Position numbers and translations under genes: made by a program. The notes under the pieces were generated by a model, which saw only the letters and a program-made list of their open reading frames with translations, made no database searches and was not told the origin of the DNA. Positions 16,784-26,298 of a stretch of 64,000 nt of DNA are shown piece after piece (the stretch's first letter is position 1; each line of letters opens with the position of its first letter). Source of the stretch: Bin87 sp965197635 (GTDB lineage Bacteria; Chloroflexota; Dehalococcoidia; Lucifugimonadales; UBA3495); assembly GCA_965197635.1 (NCBI GenBank), contig CBDANN010000008.1, positions 1 to 64,000 on the forward strand. Direction: 5' to 3'.

Positions 16784-17562
16784 ATGATCGCCGGTTGCGG
16801 CGGTGGCTGGAGGAGCCGAGCCTATCCCATGTGCTGGCGGTGAAGAATAACGAGCCGCGGTGGGTTGACACGGCGGGTGGTTCGGCGCCGGTGGCGGCGC
16901 GGCGGTTGGCCCAGCAGATACCGGAGGAGGCCTGGCAGCGGCTTAGCGCCGAGGATGGCAGCAAGGGGCCACGTCTTTATGATTGGGCCCGGGTATCCAT
17001 CCGTCCTTGGTCTGAGCCAAACCACCAGCATTGGCTGCTGGTGCGTGCTTGGTCAAGGGCTCGGGCATCGCCGACCCCGCTGAACTGGCCTACTACGCCG
17101 GCTTCAGTCCGGCGAACGCGCCCCGGGCGGAACTGGTGCGCGTGGCGGGCACTCGGTGGATCGCGATTGGTCTAAAATCGGGATGCCTGCAAGGAGGCGA
17201 AGCAGGAGGTGGGCTTGGACCAATACGAGGTGCGCTGCTGGACTGGATGGTATCGACACGGCACCCCCCGTGTCGTAGCACGGGGCAGGCTCTGGCGCTG
17301 CTGGTCCATGCCTTCTTGGCGGTAACCAAGTACTACGCCGCCGCTGGCGACGTAAAAAGGGGGCGGTGATTATGGCCGAGTTGATCCCCATGACGGTGCC
17401 CGAGGTGCGACGGCTGTGATGCCGCTTGTTGTGGCAACGCTCCCAGAGCACTGAATTTACGGTACAGTGGTCGCGGTGGAGACGGCGGCATCAGGCCCGG
17501 GCCTGGCAATCCCATCACCGGCGACGACTACACAGCCTTTCCAATCATCTGCGGCTGTAATA
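16784..17562 (+). mobile_element. IS701-family element B, C-terminal half only
   Basis: The element starts abruptly inside the transposase at NDRRLRRWLEEPSLSHVLAV and runs to an intact right end GCGGCTGTAATA followed by TTAG. It carries the same inserts as copy A at 17047-17064, 17164-17180 and 17266-17285. Elements A and B therefore form an inverted repeat of about 780 bp per arm. The transposase frame is broken, and there is no left end. Confidence 0.8.
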
Positions 17563-17603
17563 TTAGGAATCAGAGTGATGAGTGACGTCGATCAGGAACA
17601 CGA

Positions 17604-17643
17604 TATATGTGAACGCCGCAGAAACCTGCGGCATTCACATATT
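17604..17643. terminator. Stem-loop at 3' side of HNH pseudogene
   Basis: ATATGTGAACGCCGCA pairs with TGCGGCATTCACATAT around a six-base loop, one mismatch. It lies just beyond the stop of the minus-strand nuclease pseudogene and is a plausible terminator, though the U-tract is weak. Confidence 0.5.
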
Positions 17644-17666
17644 GTAGTCTGCTACAGCTGGGTCGG

Positions 17667-18600
17667 TCACCTTTCGCATACGACACCGTCGCCATCGCCG
17701 TCCCTGGCGCTGGGTACCATCCACTTCGGGAAACCTCTGCCGCTGCCTTTGCTGCCTTGCACGCGGGCTTGTCCAGCCGCCGGTGCTTCGTCGCAGAAGT
17801 TGTATGACGTCATCATAGGCGTCGGCGTTGGTCGTGCCGGGATGCCGGTAGGCGCGCTAGTCGGTCCCGCCCGGCTCTGGCTCGACACCATCAATGTGGG
17901 ACGCTTCTCACAGGTGTCCAGCATATCGACGAGAGCGGTATGTTCCTGCTCGGTGACCGTCAGGTTCCAGTCGTCTTTGATGGTGATCCAGTAGATGGCG
18001 TACTGGCACCAGTAGGACCGGTCTTCCGGTTTCCATTCGTCCGGGCCACGAGCTCCCTTGGAGCGGTTCGCACTGGCCGTTACGGCGATGTGGTGCTGAG
18101 GATCTTCTTGGTAGTTGGCGTAGCGTTCCTTCTGCTCGGCCGGCCATTGCCAGGCACTGCTGTCGTAGGCGTTACCCAGTGACCATGTGGTCAACGTCGA
18201 GTTTGCTGGGGTCGGTAACGACGGTGTTGCTTTACGGCGTCAGCCATTCGCCGGCCGCAACCCGGCATTCCCTGTCGGTCCGGTATGACGCTTTGGCCCG
18301 GCTTTCGGCAATCAGGACCTCGTTGCGGGCATCCTGGCAGTCGTGGTCGACGTCGGCCTGGCGGGTAGTGGGGTTGCCGTAAGTTGGGCAGTTGCTGTCG
18401 CCGTCACAGATGTCGTTTGCGCTGTCTCTGGTGCGACAGGCTGAGTCGTCGTCGCTGTGGGCAGCTGCTTGGCCGTTGCCAATGGTCTCACCTCTATGTT
18501 CGGCTGGTTCACGACCTGCGGCGTTGTGGCCGTCGGCTGCGACGAACAGGCAATCAAAAGAGCCGCGATGATTCCGGCGACGGCAAAAACAAGTCTGACG
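17667..18600 (-). pseudogene. Secreted HNH endonuclease (DUF1524) with excalibur domain, decayed
   Basis: Reading across frames gives a lipoprotein-like start (FAVAGIIAALLIACSSQ), a Thr/Ala/Pro linker, an HNH nuclease domain (DCQDARNEVLIAESRAKASY; KLDVDHMV; HHIAVTASANRSKGARGPDE; DRSYWCQYAIYWITIKDDW) and a C-terminal excalibur calcium-binding motif (YNFCDEAPAAG ... DGDGDGVVCE). The DVDHMV and ITASANRSKG motifs are the GmrSD/DUF1524 His-Asn-His signature. The gene is dead: a frame change follows the linker, TAA replaces the codon after EWLTP, and one base is missing after DVDHMV. No ATG or GTG precedes the leader in frame. Intact relatives are secreted nucleases thought to degrade extracellular DNA. 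Confidence 0.75.
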
Positions 18601-18722
18601 GTTTGGTCACCAAATGTATGCGTTCACTTTGGCCGGACGTATGGAACGTGCCCGATTTTCGAGCAAACGGCGGCAATTGTCCCATTGGTTCCGCGCGCCT
18701 GCAATGACGCAAGCAAGGGAGT

Positions 18723-19118
18723 TCAGAAGTCGTTGGTGGTTCTGCCTTCGGGCTCGGCGCCTTCGCCCACGCGCTCAGGGCAGTCGGCGGCGCTGATGTC
18801 ACAGAACCGGCATTCCTGTGGGCTTGGCACCCGTTTCGCTGGCGTTTCGGCCGCCAGCCGGCGGATCAATGCGCCCAAGTTCTGTATGAACCGTTCGTCC
18901 ACTGTTTCCGGCGGTATGCGGACCGTGTGGTCTCGGTAAGTGACCTGCCCTCTGATGTTGAGGTCCCGATAATGTTCCAGTGCTCTGGGGATGGCGTACA
19001 TGTAAATAACGACTTGGACGACGTGGCTGGCGCTCTCGTGTCTGGTTTTCACATCGACGATTACGGCGTCCTCGTCTCTCACGGCGATGAGGTCGGGTTT
19101 GCCGGTCAGCGTCGACGA
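18723..19118 (-). pseudogene. PD-(D/E)XK nuclease, C-terminal fragment (Cas4/RecB-like)
   Basis: In the frame ending at 18723 the translation LTGKPDLIAVRDEDAVIVDV followed by KT shows the PD...(D/E)XK catalytic core (Asp in KPDLI, Asp and Lys in VDVKT). It continues through a helix (ASHVVQVVIYMYAIP, containing the conserved Gln) to a C-terminal Cys cluster ECRFCDISAADCPER, the Fe-S-type cysteines seen in Cas4, AddB and related single-domain nucleases. The N-terminal half is absent because the frame runs directly into the Calx-beta gene upstream. It is not associated with any CRISPR array here, so a Cas4 role is not supported. Confidence 0.7.
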
Positions 19119-19611
19119 TTACCTCGAAGCTGCCTCCGTCCTCTCTGAATTCCGTTGGCACTATGAGGTAGTAGGAGTCGCTCTCGTCCAGGTCGATGAT
19201 GTTGATGAAAGTGTTGGCGTCTGCGCCCAATGTCGCGCCCACGGGCGGGTGGAGTTCCAGCCTGAACCGTTGGCTGTGCTCCACGTGATTGTCGTCGATT
19301 ATCCGCACTTGGAAGGACCCACTGGTGCTTCCGGCGGGTGTGGTCAGGGTGCCGCTGGGGGCGTGGTAGTCCTTGCCGACGTCTGCGGAGGAGGAGTCGA
19401 CCGCGCGGTACTGGACGGAGAGGTCCTGGTTGCTGATCTGGCTCAGCTCCACCTCGACGTCCACGGTCTCGTAGGTCCCGTTCTGTGGCTCGTCCACAGA
19501 GCTATTGATGTTTGTGAACGAGATGACCGGGAGAGACTGGGCCTCCGACCATCTCGGTGCTCCGGTGGTGATCAGTAGCACGACGGCGGCCATCAGCACG
19601 GCTGCCGTCAT
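19110..19611 (-). pseudogene. Secreted Calx-beta protein, 3' truncated
   Basis: ATG at 19611 has GGAG seven bases upstream. A signal peptide (MTAAVLMAAVVLLITTGAPR, cleavage near SEAQ) leads into a Calx-beta domain: LPVISFTNINSSVDEP at the start, VQYRAVDSSSADVGKDYHA in the middle and VRIIDDNHVEHSQRFRLELH near the end. A second domain begins at YYLIVPTEFREDGGSFEVIV and is then cut: the DNA passes out of frame into a PD-(D/E)XK nuclease fragment. Calx-beta modules bind calcium and are typical of surface adhesins. The fusion looks like a deletion or recombination scar rather than a designed fusion. Confidence 0.7.
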
Positions 19612-19671
19612 GATGGTTCTCCAGTGCAGGCAGGGTAAGGGTTGCCAAGCTATGTCCTCCAGTTCGCCTCC

Positions 19672-19938
19672 CTACTGGTTGGCGTCCGTTTCGTCCGGCG
19701 CGTCAGGCGTGCCCGGGTTCTGCGCCTTAGTGGTGAACATCTCCCGCCGGTGGCTGCCGCTTTCGCCGGCGTCGTTCACGGCGCGTACCGAGTACTCATG
19801 CATGCCTTCGGCATGCGCAGTGTTTTCGGTGTCGGTGGTGGCGTCGCCGCCGCCGGTACCAATGTGTACGTCGCCGTGTGCGGTGAGTCTCATTCGGTAG
19901 ATGCGGAATCCAGTTGGCGCCGGTCCGCCGCTTTCCAT
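19672..19938 (-). pseudogene. Fibronectin type III fragment
   Basis: MESGGPAPTGFRIYRMRLTA and MHEYSVRAVNDAGESGSHRR are the B/C and F/G parts of one FN3 domain. The expected preceding tryptophan strand is out of frame upstream, where a TGA directly precedes the ATG. It therefore looks like the C-terminal scrap of a secreted FN3 protein rather than an independent gene. Confidence 0.5.
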
Positions 19939-20005
19939 GGTCCACGTTCAGCCTTTGCTATGAGCCGGATTTGCGGCCTTCTCTGGCCCCGGAATATCCG
20001 GCAAA

Positions 20006-20037
20006 AGAAAAGGCCCGGCGGGCGCCGGGCCTGGGTT
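20006..20037 (-). terminator. Rho-independent terminator of the FN3 gene
   Basis: On the minus strand GGCCCGGCG pairs with CGCCGGGCC across a short loop and is followed by TTTTCTTTT. It lies 37 bases after the stop codon at 20074. Confidence 0.85.
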
Positions 20038-20073
20038 TCTGCCATTTGGCAATCGCTCGCTTTCTGCAGTCGC

Positions 20074-20604
20074 TCACGGCCTGCGCGCGGCGGTGGTGAA
20101 CACACTGGAGGACCAGCCGCTGTTGTTTTCGCACGACAGGGTGGTGCATGAGGCGGCCTGGAATTCGTAGCGTTGTCCCTGGTCAAGAAGACGGACGCGC
20201 ATCCGTGCCCTCGGGAAGGTGCCTTCCTCGCCATCTGCTTCCCACATGGGCGGCCAGTAGTCTGCTGCTCTTTTGAGTTCGCCTCCGTTCTCCCGCAGGC
20301 ACCACACCAGGTCGCCGTCGCTCCTTATTTCGCCGTCTTCGACCCCGGGTCCCTCTTCCGCTTCTCCTTCGTTCTGGAATGCTGGTACCCCGGTGCAGTT
20401 GTTGTACTGATTGTTTCCGCTGGTTTTCCGGCTCTCGATGTTGCGGATGCGGGAGTGCATCCGCCAGTCTGTTTCGCCTTGCTTGCGGTATCGCAGCCGG
20501 TAGCCGAGAACGTTGTTTACCGGGTTCCAAGCGACTTTGATTCGGGACAGTATCTGGTTGCTGTAGGACCATCCGGCATAGGTGGTCAGGCCAGTGGGGA
20601 CTAG
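20074..20604 (-). pseudogene. Secreted FN3 protein, C-terminal part (gene split by composite transposon)
   Basis: The fragment reads VPTGLTTYAGWSYSNQILSR, then VAWNPVNNVLGYRLRYRKQG, an FN3 domain with the usual tryptophan and YRLRYR strands, then a Cys-containing region ending SSVFTTAARRP. It is interrupted at CTAG (20601-20604) by an IS701 element. The first part of the same gene lies at 24617-24938: joining the two at one copy of CTAG gives an uninterrupted frame of exactly 849 bases (282 residues) with TITGL/VPTGL at the junction. A good terminator follows. The interrupted product would be a secreted two-domain FN3 protein. Confidence 0.75.
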
Positions 20605-22282
20605 TACTACAGTCGCGCTTGTGATGAAGGTGTCTGAAGGCGTCTCCGGTAGTGACATTGCATGGCCCGGGCCTGGTGCCGCCGTCTCCATCCCGACCAG
20701 TGGATGGTCAGGGCAGGACTGCCCCGTGGCAGCCACAGCAGCCGGCACAGCAACCGTCTGACCTCGGGCACGGTCAGTGGGATGAGTTCTCCCACGAACC
20801 TATCCCCCTTTTACCGTCGCCACCGGCGGCATAGTATTACAGTCGCGCTTGAGGAACAGGTGTCTGAAGGTGTCTCCGGTAGTGACATTGCATGGCCCGG
20901 GCCTGGTGCCGCCGTCTCCAGCCTGACCAATGGATGGTCAATCTGGGACTGCCCCGTGGCAGCCACCGCAGCCGGCACAGCAACCGTCTGACCTCGGGCA
21001 CGGTCAGCGGGATGAGTTCTCCCGGGAACCTATCCCCCTTTTACCGTCGCCACCGGCGGCATAGGACCGGATTACCGCCAGAAAGGCATGGGCCAGCATG
21101 GCCAGGGTGATGTGCCGGTGCCAGCCGACCCACAGGCGCACCTCATACTCATCCAGCCCCACCTCCTGTTTGGCCTCCTTGAAGGCGTCTTCGATGATCC
21201 ACCGGGTGCCGGCCACGCGCACCAGTTCCGCCAGCGGCGTTTCCGCTGCGCCAAAACAGGCGTAGTAGGCCAGCTCCTCAGGATCGGCGATGCTGCGACG
21301 CACCAGCAGCCAATGCCCCTGACCTGGCTCCGACCAGGGTCGTATCGGCAACCAACCCCAATCGTAGAGGCGCGGCCCTTTGCTGCCCTCACCAGCGCTC
21401 AGACGTTGCCACCGGTCATCGGGTATCTGCTGGGCCAGTTCACGGGCTGCCACCTGTGCCGAGCCATCCTCCGTATCCGCCCACAGCGGCTCGTTGTTCT
21501 TCACCGCCAGCACGTAGGACAGGCTCTGTTCCTCCAGCCACCGTCGCAGTTGACACGATCTTTGACCAATCGCATTGCCGTACACCGTATCCCCAGTTAC
21601 CCAGGCAAAGGGCACCCCAACCGCCACCGCGCGGGCGATCATCTCCTGAGCCAGTTGTGCTTTGGTATGAAAGACCACCCCTTCCGGGACACCGGCTTCC
21701 CGCCGCCGCTCCACATCCTCCGCCCACTCCTGGGGCAGATACAGCTCCCGATCCAGAAAGGCCGCGCCCCGTCGGCTGCCATAGGCCAGGAACACTCCGA
21801 TCTGACAGTTCTCCACCTGCCCCGCCGTGCCGCTGTACTGACGCTTCACCCCCACCGACTTCTGGCCGTGCTTCAGAAACCCCGTCTCATCCACCACCAG
21901 CACCCCGCCGGGGTCGCCCAGATGCTCCACCACGTACCCTTGCAGGTCGTCCCGTACTTGGTCCGCGTCCCAGTGGTACACCGCCAGCAGACGCTGCACA
22001 CCGTCGGGCGTGGCGTCGCCAGCATATTCGGCCAACTGCCACCCGTTCTTGCGCTCCACCGACCCCAGCAATCCTTGCAGGTACGCCAGCGCCCGCTGAC
22101 GAGACTCACTGCGGCTGAAACGCGACGCGATACGCCCGTGCAGCGCCTGGAGCCCAGCCTCCCAGTCCAGCGTTTCCTCCAGCACGGCCTCTCGCTCCAG
22201 TAATGTCTGACCCATTTCCAACCCCTCCACTCTCACCAGTAATCATGGGCCTATCCTACCAAAGGCAAGCGCGACTGTAGTA
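20605..22282 (-). mobile_element. IS701-family element, copy 2, with duplicated 3' end
   Basis: The right end TACTACAGTCGCGCTTGCC and left end with the same TACTACAGTCGCGCTTG tip define the element. The 3' terminal 230 bp occurs twice: 20605-20834 is a truncated copy ending at GGCATAG, where a complete copy (20835-22282) begins. This is the product expected if one copy inserted into another and homologous recombination then removed the rest. Confidence 0.8.
21004..22215 (-). CDS. IS701-family transposase (copy 2)
   Basis: The 403-residue transposase starts at the ATG at 22213-22215, preceded by GGAGGGG; an in-frame GTG further upstream is less likely. Catalytic features are VVDETGFLKHGQKSVGVKRQ (first Asp), VTGDTVYGN (second Asp) and TRWIIEDAFKEAKQEVGLDE (final Glu). 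It differs from the intact copy at 26366 mainly by AIGQRSCQ in place of DRK after GDTVYGN, an in-frame result of the 17-base hairpin insert at 21556-21572. It could be expressed, but activity with this insertion beside the active site is doubtful. Confidence 0.85.
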   Translation of the reverse strand: MGQTLLEREAVLEETLDWEAGLQALHGRIASRFSRSESRQRALAYLQGLLGSVERKNGWQLAEYAGDATPDGVQRLLAVYHWDADQVRDDLQGYVVEHLGDPGGVLVVDETGFLKHGQKSVGVKRQYSGTAGQVENCQIGVFLAYGSRRGAAFLDRELYLPQEWAEDVERRREAGVPEGVVFHTKAQLAQEMIARAVAVGVPFAWVTGDTVYGNAIGQRSCQLRRWLEEQSLSYVLAVKNNEPLWADTEDGSAQVAARELAQQIPDDRWQRLSAGEGSKGPRLYDWGWLPIRPWSEPGQGHWLLVRRSIADPEELAYYACFGAAETPLAELVRVAGTRWIIEDAFKEAKQEVGLDEYEVRLWVGWHRHITLAMLAHAFLAVIRSYAAGGDGKRGIGSRENSSR

Positions 22283-22286
22283 CTAG

Positions 22287-23137
22287 GAGACAACTACCCA
22301 TTCACCGGGAGCGATGACGACGGCACAGAGGACTTCTTCTCCGGCAACTCGCTCGCCCTCGGCAGCACCTACTCGGTACGCGTGGGCGTACCCAACAGCA
22401 CCGACAGCAACGACCGCCCACTCAACAGCAACAGCATCGAGGACCGGTCAGAAACCCAGCCGTTCTACGGCCTCTCCCCCATCTTCAAGGTCGTAGAGGA
22501 CACCAGCCTCTCCGGAAACGTCACCATCTCCGGTACAGCCCAATCAGGATATGTGATCACCGCTGACACCAGCGCCATCATGGACACCGATGGACTGACC
22601 AACGTGGACTACGACTTCCAGTGGATACGGGTTGATTCCGACGGAAGCTCCAACCCGACCAACATCGGGACAGATTTCAACACCTACGCGCTTGTGAACG
22701 CAGACGTGGGCAGCAAGATCAAGGTCAAGGTGGACTTCACCGATGACGCGAACAACGACCACACACTCACCAGCGCCGCATACCCGTCAAGCGGGACGGT
22801 AATCGCCGGTAACACGAACATCCCGCAGCTCAGTATCACCGACGCCCAGGCCAACGAGGGCGACGCCGTCACCTTCACGGTAACGGCCGACAGCACGTCG
22901 ACGCAGCCAATGACCGCGATCTACGTTGCGAGCGTCAAGCCCGGCGACACCGCCGAGATACAAGACTTCACGAACCCCACCGGGACGGTGCTCATCACCG
23001 CCGGCAATACCAGCGCGACATTCGAGATTCCAACAAGAGATGACCCACAAACCTATGAAGGCGACGAGACCTTCACGGTCACCCTCAGCAGCCCGGCAAA
23101 TGCCACCATCGCCAACGCCACCGCAAAGGGGACCATC
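22287..23137 (+). pseudogene. Calx-beta/Ig-like protein fragment, both ends missing
   Basis: The frame from 22290 reads GSTYSVRVGVPNSTDSNDRP, then an Ig-like repeat (GNVTISGTAQSGYVITADTS ... VKVDFTDDANNDHTLTSAAY) and a Calx-beta domain (PQLSITDAQANEGDAVTFTV to GDETFTVTLSSPANATIANA). It is cut by IS701 copies at both ends. It lies on the plus strand, opposite to the surrounding FN3/Calx-beta genes. It is probably a middle piece of a large adhesin carried as passenger DNA. Confidence 0.75.
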
Positions 23138-23141
23138 CTAG

Positions 23142-24616
23142 TACTACAGTCGCGCTTGTGATGAAGGTTTCTGAAGGCGTCTCCGGTAATGACACTGCAT
23201 GGCCCGGGCCTGGTGCCGCCGTCTCCATCCCGACCAGTGGATGGTCAGGGCAGGACTGCCACGGGGCAGCCACAGGAGCCGGCATAGCAGTCGTCTGACC
23301 TCGGGTACGGTCAGTGGGATGAGTTCTCCCGGGAACCTATCCCCCTTTTACCGTCGCCACCGGCGGCATAGGACCGGATTACCGCCAGAAAGGCATGGGC
23401 CAGCAGCGCCCGGGTGATGTGCCGGTGCCAGCCGACCCACAGGCGTACCTCATACTCATCCAGCCCCACCTCCTGTTTGGCCTCCTTGAAGGCGTCTTCG
23501 ATGATCCACCGGGTGCCCGCCACGCGCACCAGTTCCGCCAGCGATACCTCTCCCGTACTAAAACAGGCGTAGTAGGCCAGCTCCTCAGGATCGGCAATGC
23601 CCGAACCCTTGACCAAGCACGCACCAGCAGCCAATGCCCCTGATCCAGTGCTGACCAGGGTCCTATCGGCAACCAACCCCAATCGTAGAGGCGCGGCCCC
23701 TTGCTGCCCTCCCCAGCGCTCAGACGTTGCCACCGGTCATCGGGTATCTGCTGGGCCAGTTCACGGGCTGCCACCTGTGCCGAGCCATCCTCCGTATCCG
23801 CCCACAGCGGCCGATTGTTCAAAGATCTGGTTCTTCACCGCCAGCACGTAGGACAGGCTCTGTTCCTCCAGCCACCGTCGCAGTTGACACGATCTTTGAC
23901 CAATCGCATTGCCGTACACCGTATCCCCAGTTACCCAGGCAAAGGGCACCCCAACCGCCACCGCGCGGGCGATCATCTCCTGAGCCAGTTGTGCTTTGGT
24001 ATGAAAGACCACCCCTTCCGGGACACCGGCTTCCCGCCGCCGCTCCACATCCTCCGCCCACTCCTGGGGCAGATACAGCTCCCGATCCAGAAAGGCCGCG
24101 CCGTGGCGGCTGCCATAGGCCAGGAACACCCCGATCTGACAGTTCTCCACCTGCCCCGCCGTGCCGCTGTACTGACGCTTCACCCCCACCGACTTCTGGC
24201 CGTGCTTCAGAAACCCCGTCTCATCCACCACCAGCACCCCGCCGGGGTCGCCCAGATGCTCCACCACGTACCCTTGCAGGTCGTCCCGTACTTGGTCCGC
24301 GTCCCAGTGGTACACCGCCAGCAGACGCTGCACACCGTCGGGCGTGGCGTCGCCAGCATATTCGGCCAACTGCCACCCGTTCTTGCGCTCCACCGACCCC
24401 AGCAATCCTTGCAGGTACGCCAGCGCCCGCTGCCGAGACTCACTGCGGCTGAAACGCGACGCGATACGCCCGTGCAGCGCCTGGAGCCCAGCCTCCCAGT
24501 CCAGCGTTTCCTCCAGCACGGCCTCTCGCTCCAGTAATGTCTGACCCATTTCCAACCCCTCCACTCTCACCAGTAATCATGGGCCTATCCTACCAAAGGC
24601 AAGCGCGACTGTAGTA
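23142..24616 (-). mobile_element. IS701-family element, copy 3
   Basis: Complete ends (TACTACAGTCGCGCTTG at both tips, inverted) with CTAG on both sides (23138-23141 and 24617-24620). Confidence 0.85.
23311..24549 (-). pseudogene. IS701-family transposase of copy 3 (frameshifted)
   Basis: The N-terminal two thirds is intact and nearly identical to copy 2, including AIGQRSCQ after GDTVYGN. The frame is lost at VLAVKNQIFEQSAA, where a hairpin insert (23812-23828, opposite orientation) replaces the codons for NNEPL, and again at 23601-23618. The C-terminal part with TRWIIEDAFKEAKQEVGLDE is readable in another frame. ATG at 24549 by analogy with copy 2. Confidence 0.85.
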
Positions 24617-24938
24617 CTAGGCCGGTGATGGTGTATGTGGTCGTGGTCGGGTATGCGTTGCAGTCCAGGTTCGTGTGTCTACGAAAACTCTCGCCGTCCG
24701 GCGTCCATGCCAACCGGTAATCGTCGGCGCTGTCTGGGTGAGCGTCCCAACTGACGTCGAGTTCGCCGGCGTTGTCTCCTGCCGTTACAGTGAACCCCGT
24801 CACGGCGGGGCCCCACTGATTTCCTTGGGCGTATGCGGTCATGGCTGCGGCCAGGACAATTGCTAACATTGCCGCGGTGGCCATGAGGGCGAGGATCGTG
24901 ATGCGGGCGTTGGGCGTGAGGTGGGTTACACGGTTCAT
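24617..24938 (-). pseudogene. Secreted FN3 protein, N-terminal part (gene split by composite transposon)
   Basis: The fragment starts MNRVTHLTPNARITILALMA, with a signal peptide ending near AYAQG. One FN3 domain follows: GFTVTAGDNAGELDVSWDAH, DDYRLAWTPDGESF and TTTTYTITGL. The frame enters IS701 copy 3 at CTAG. The rest of the gene is at 20074-20604, and joining the two restores a 282-residue product. It is a typical small secreted FN3 protein of this island. Confidence 0.75.
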
Positions 24939-25058
24939 GTTTACTGCTCTCGGGTTGCGGGGTTCTGGTTTACCGAAGCGTTCGACGCTGTCGTTTGGTC
25001 AAGCCATTGTGCTTCGTTGATCTGGTTGGCCGGGTTGATGCTGCCGTCTGGCGGTACG

Positions 25059-26294
25059 TTACTTGTCGGCGAAGTGGCCTGGTTCGTAGGTCAGGTTATC
25101 GACGTTCACGTTCGTGCAGTGCTGGTTGCCGGTGCCCATGTCGTAGATCGAGATCTCGAAGGTGCCGCCTTCCAGGAAACGGTCGTGGCTGGCGGCCAGG
25201 AAATAGGTGCCGGACTTGTTGAACAACAGCGTGTGGCGTGGAGTGTCGGCCAGCCAGCCAGCGTCGTTGCGGGTGCCCGGCAGGTACTCTCCATCCTCAC
25301 GGTAGACGCCCAGGAGGAATGGGTCCTCCAGGGTCAGTTCATCGACGTGGAAGGCGTCGTTGTCCTTGAACTTGTCGTACATCTCCTTGCCCCAGATGTC
25401 GATCTGGTAGCAGTGGTTCTTGCGGAGTTCGGTCTTGTACCAGTCCTCGTCTCCGTCGCGCTCGATGCGCCCCTTGATCTGGGTGTCGTTGATCCAGCTC
25501 TGGCCGACCTCGATGGTTGTTTCGGTGTTCACACCCTCGAGGACGTAATCATCGCCCCTCAGCCGGTTCGTCGTTGTCCTTGATTACTCCTGTGACGAAG
25601 ATCGGGGGATGTGGAATGAAGTGGCTGTCTCCTGAGCTGATCTTCAACTGGAAGTTCTTGGAACCGCCAAAGACGTTGTTGTCTATGACGGGGACTTTCA
25701 CGTAATGGACTGCTTTCTGCCCTGTGAACGTCACACTGTTGGTCGTGAGGTTGTAGTCCTCTCCTGCCACGGCGGTCCCGTCGATGGCTTCGATATTGAC
25801 CGGCAGTTCCAGGCCGTATTGACCCTGCATTTCCAGTTTGAATACAACGTTGGCAAAGTCCTGTCCTTGGACTGGTTCGGTGCCCTGGTTCTGACCGCCC
25901 TCGGTGCCGGCTTGGTGGAGCGAGGCGCGCAGGGTGGGCTTGCGGTCGTCGTCCGTGATGGTCAATGTAAAGGTGTCATCTTCGCCGATCCTTGCTAAGG
26001 TGGGGTTGACTTGGAGGCGGAATACGGCTTTTTCTTGTTCTCCCTCGTAGAGGTTGTCGTCGATGACATTTATCTGGATGCTGTAGCTCTCTTGGTTCGT
26101 CTGGATGGTATGTGTGTTGGCGACGGACACGTAGTCGTCGTCGTTTTCCGCGCTTCCGGATATATCCAGCGTGAAGTTGAAGCTGTTTTCGGCCTTTGGA
26201 ACTATGTCTATGATGACGTAATAGTTGCTGGAGTTCGTTTCATGCCGGATGTTACCTGCTGTTCGGATGTTGAGCTCGGGCAGGTTGTTTGTCT
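25059..26294 (-). pseudogene. Calx-beta plus PPC-domain protein, 5' end lost, one frameshift
   Basis: The frame begins at the IS701 boundary (ETNNLPELNIRTAGNIRHET). Two Calx-beta domains follow: the first ends around DDDYVSVANTHTIQ, IDDNLYEGEQEKAVFRLQVN and FTLTITDDDRKP, the second runs from FANVVFKLEMQGQYG to GVIKDNDEPAE. A one-base shift near 25550 then leads into GDDYVLEGVNTETTIEVGQS and a C-terminal PPC-like beta domain (GRIERDGDEDWYKTELRKNH ... LFNKSGTYFLAASHDRFLEG). PPC-type domains commonly end secreted proteins. It is probably the 3' part of the large adhesin whose 5' part lies at 30201-31621, but that continuity is an inference. Confidence 0.7.
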
Positions 26295-26298
26295 CTAG

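Larger units (their letters stand above)
20605..24616. mobile_element. Composite transposon of two IS701 copies with a Calx-beta passenger
   Basis: Two IS701 elements in the same orientation (20605-22282 and 23142-24616) bracket 22283-23141. CTAG flanks the whole unit (20601-20604 and 24617-24620). Removing the unit plus one CTAG restores an in-frame FN3 gene. The passenger contains part of a Calx-beta gene on the opposite strand, unrelated in frame to the target gene, which supports arrival as a unit. Confidence 0.65.

Noticed and set aside
15823..17175. 450-codon frame spanning IS701 A and B
   Set aside because: It joins antisense of A to part of B; only the last third is transposase sequence.
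15564..17290. Short repeated hairpins read as CRISPR repeats
   Set aside because: They are not regularly spaced, have no spacers between them, and each lies at a defined position inside a transposase gene. No cas genes are present; the Cas4-like fragment is isolated.
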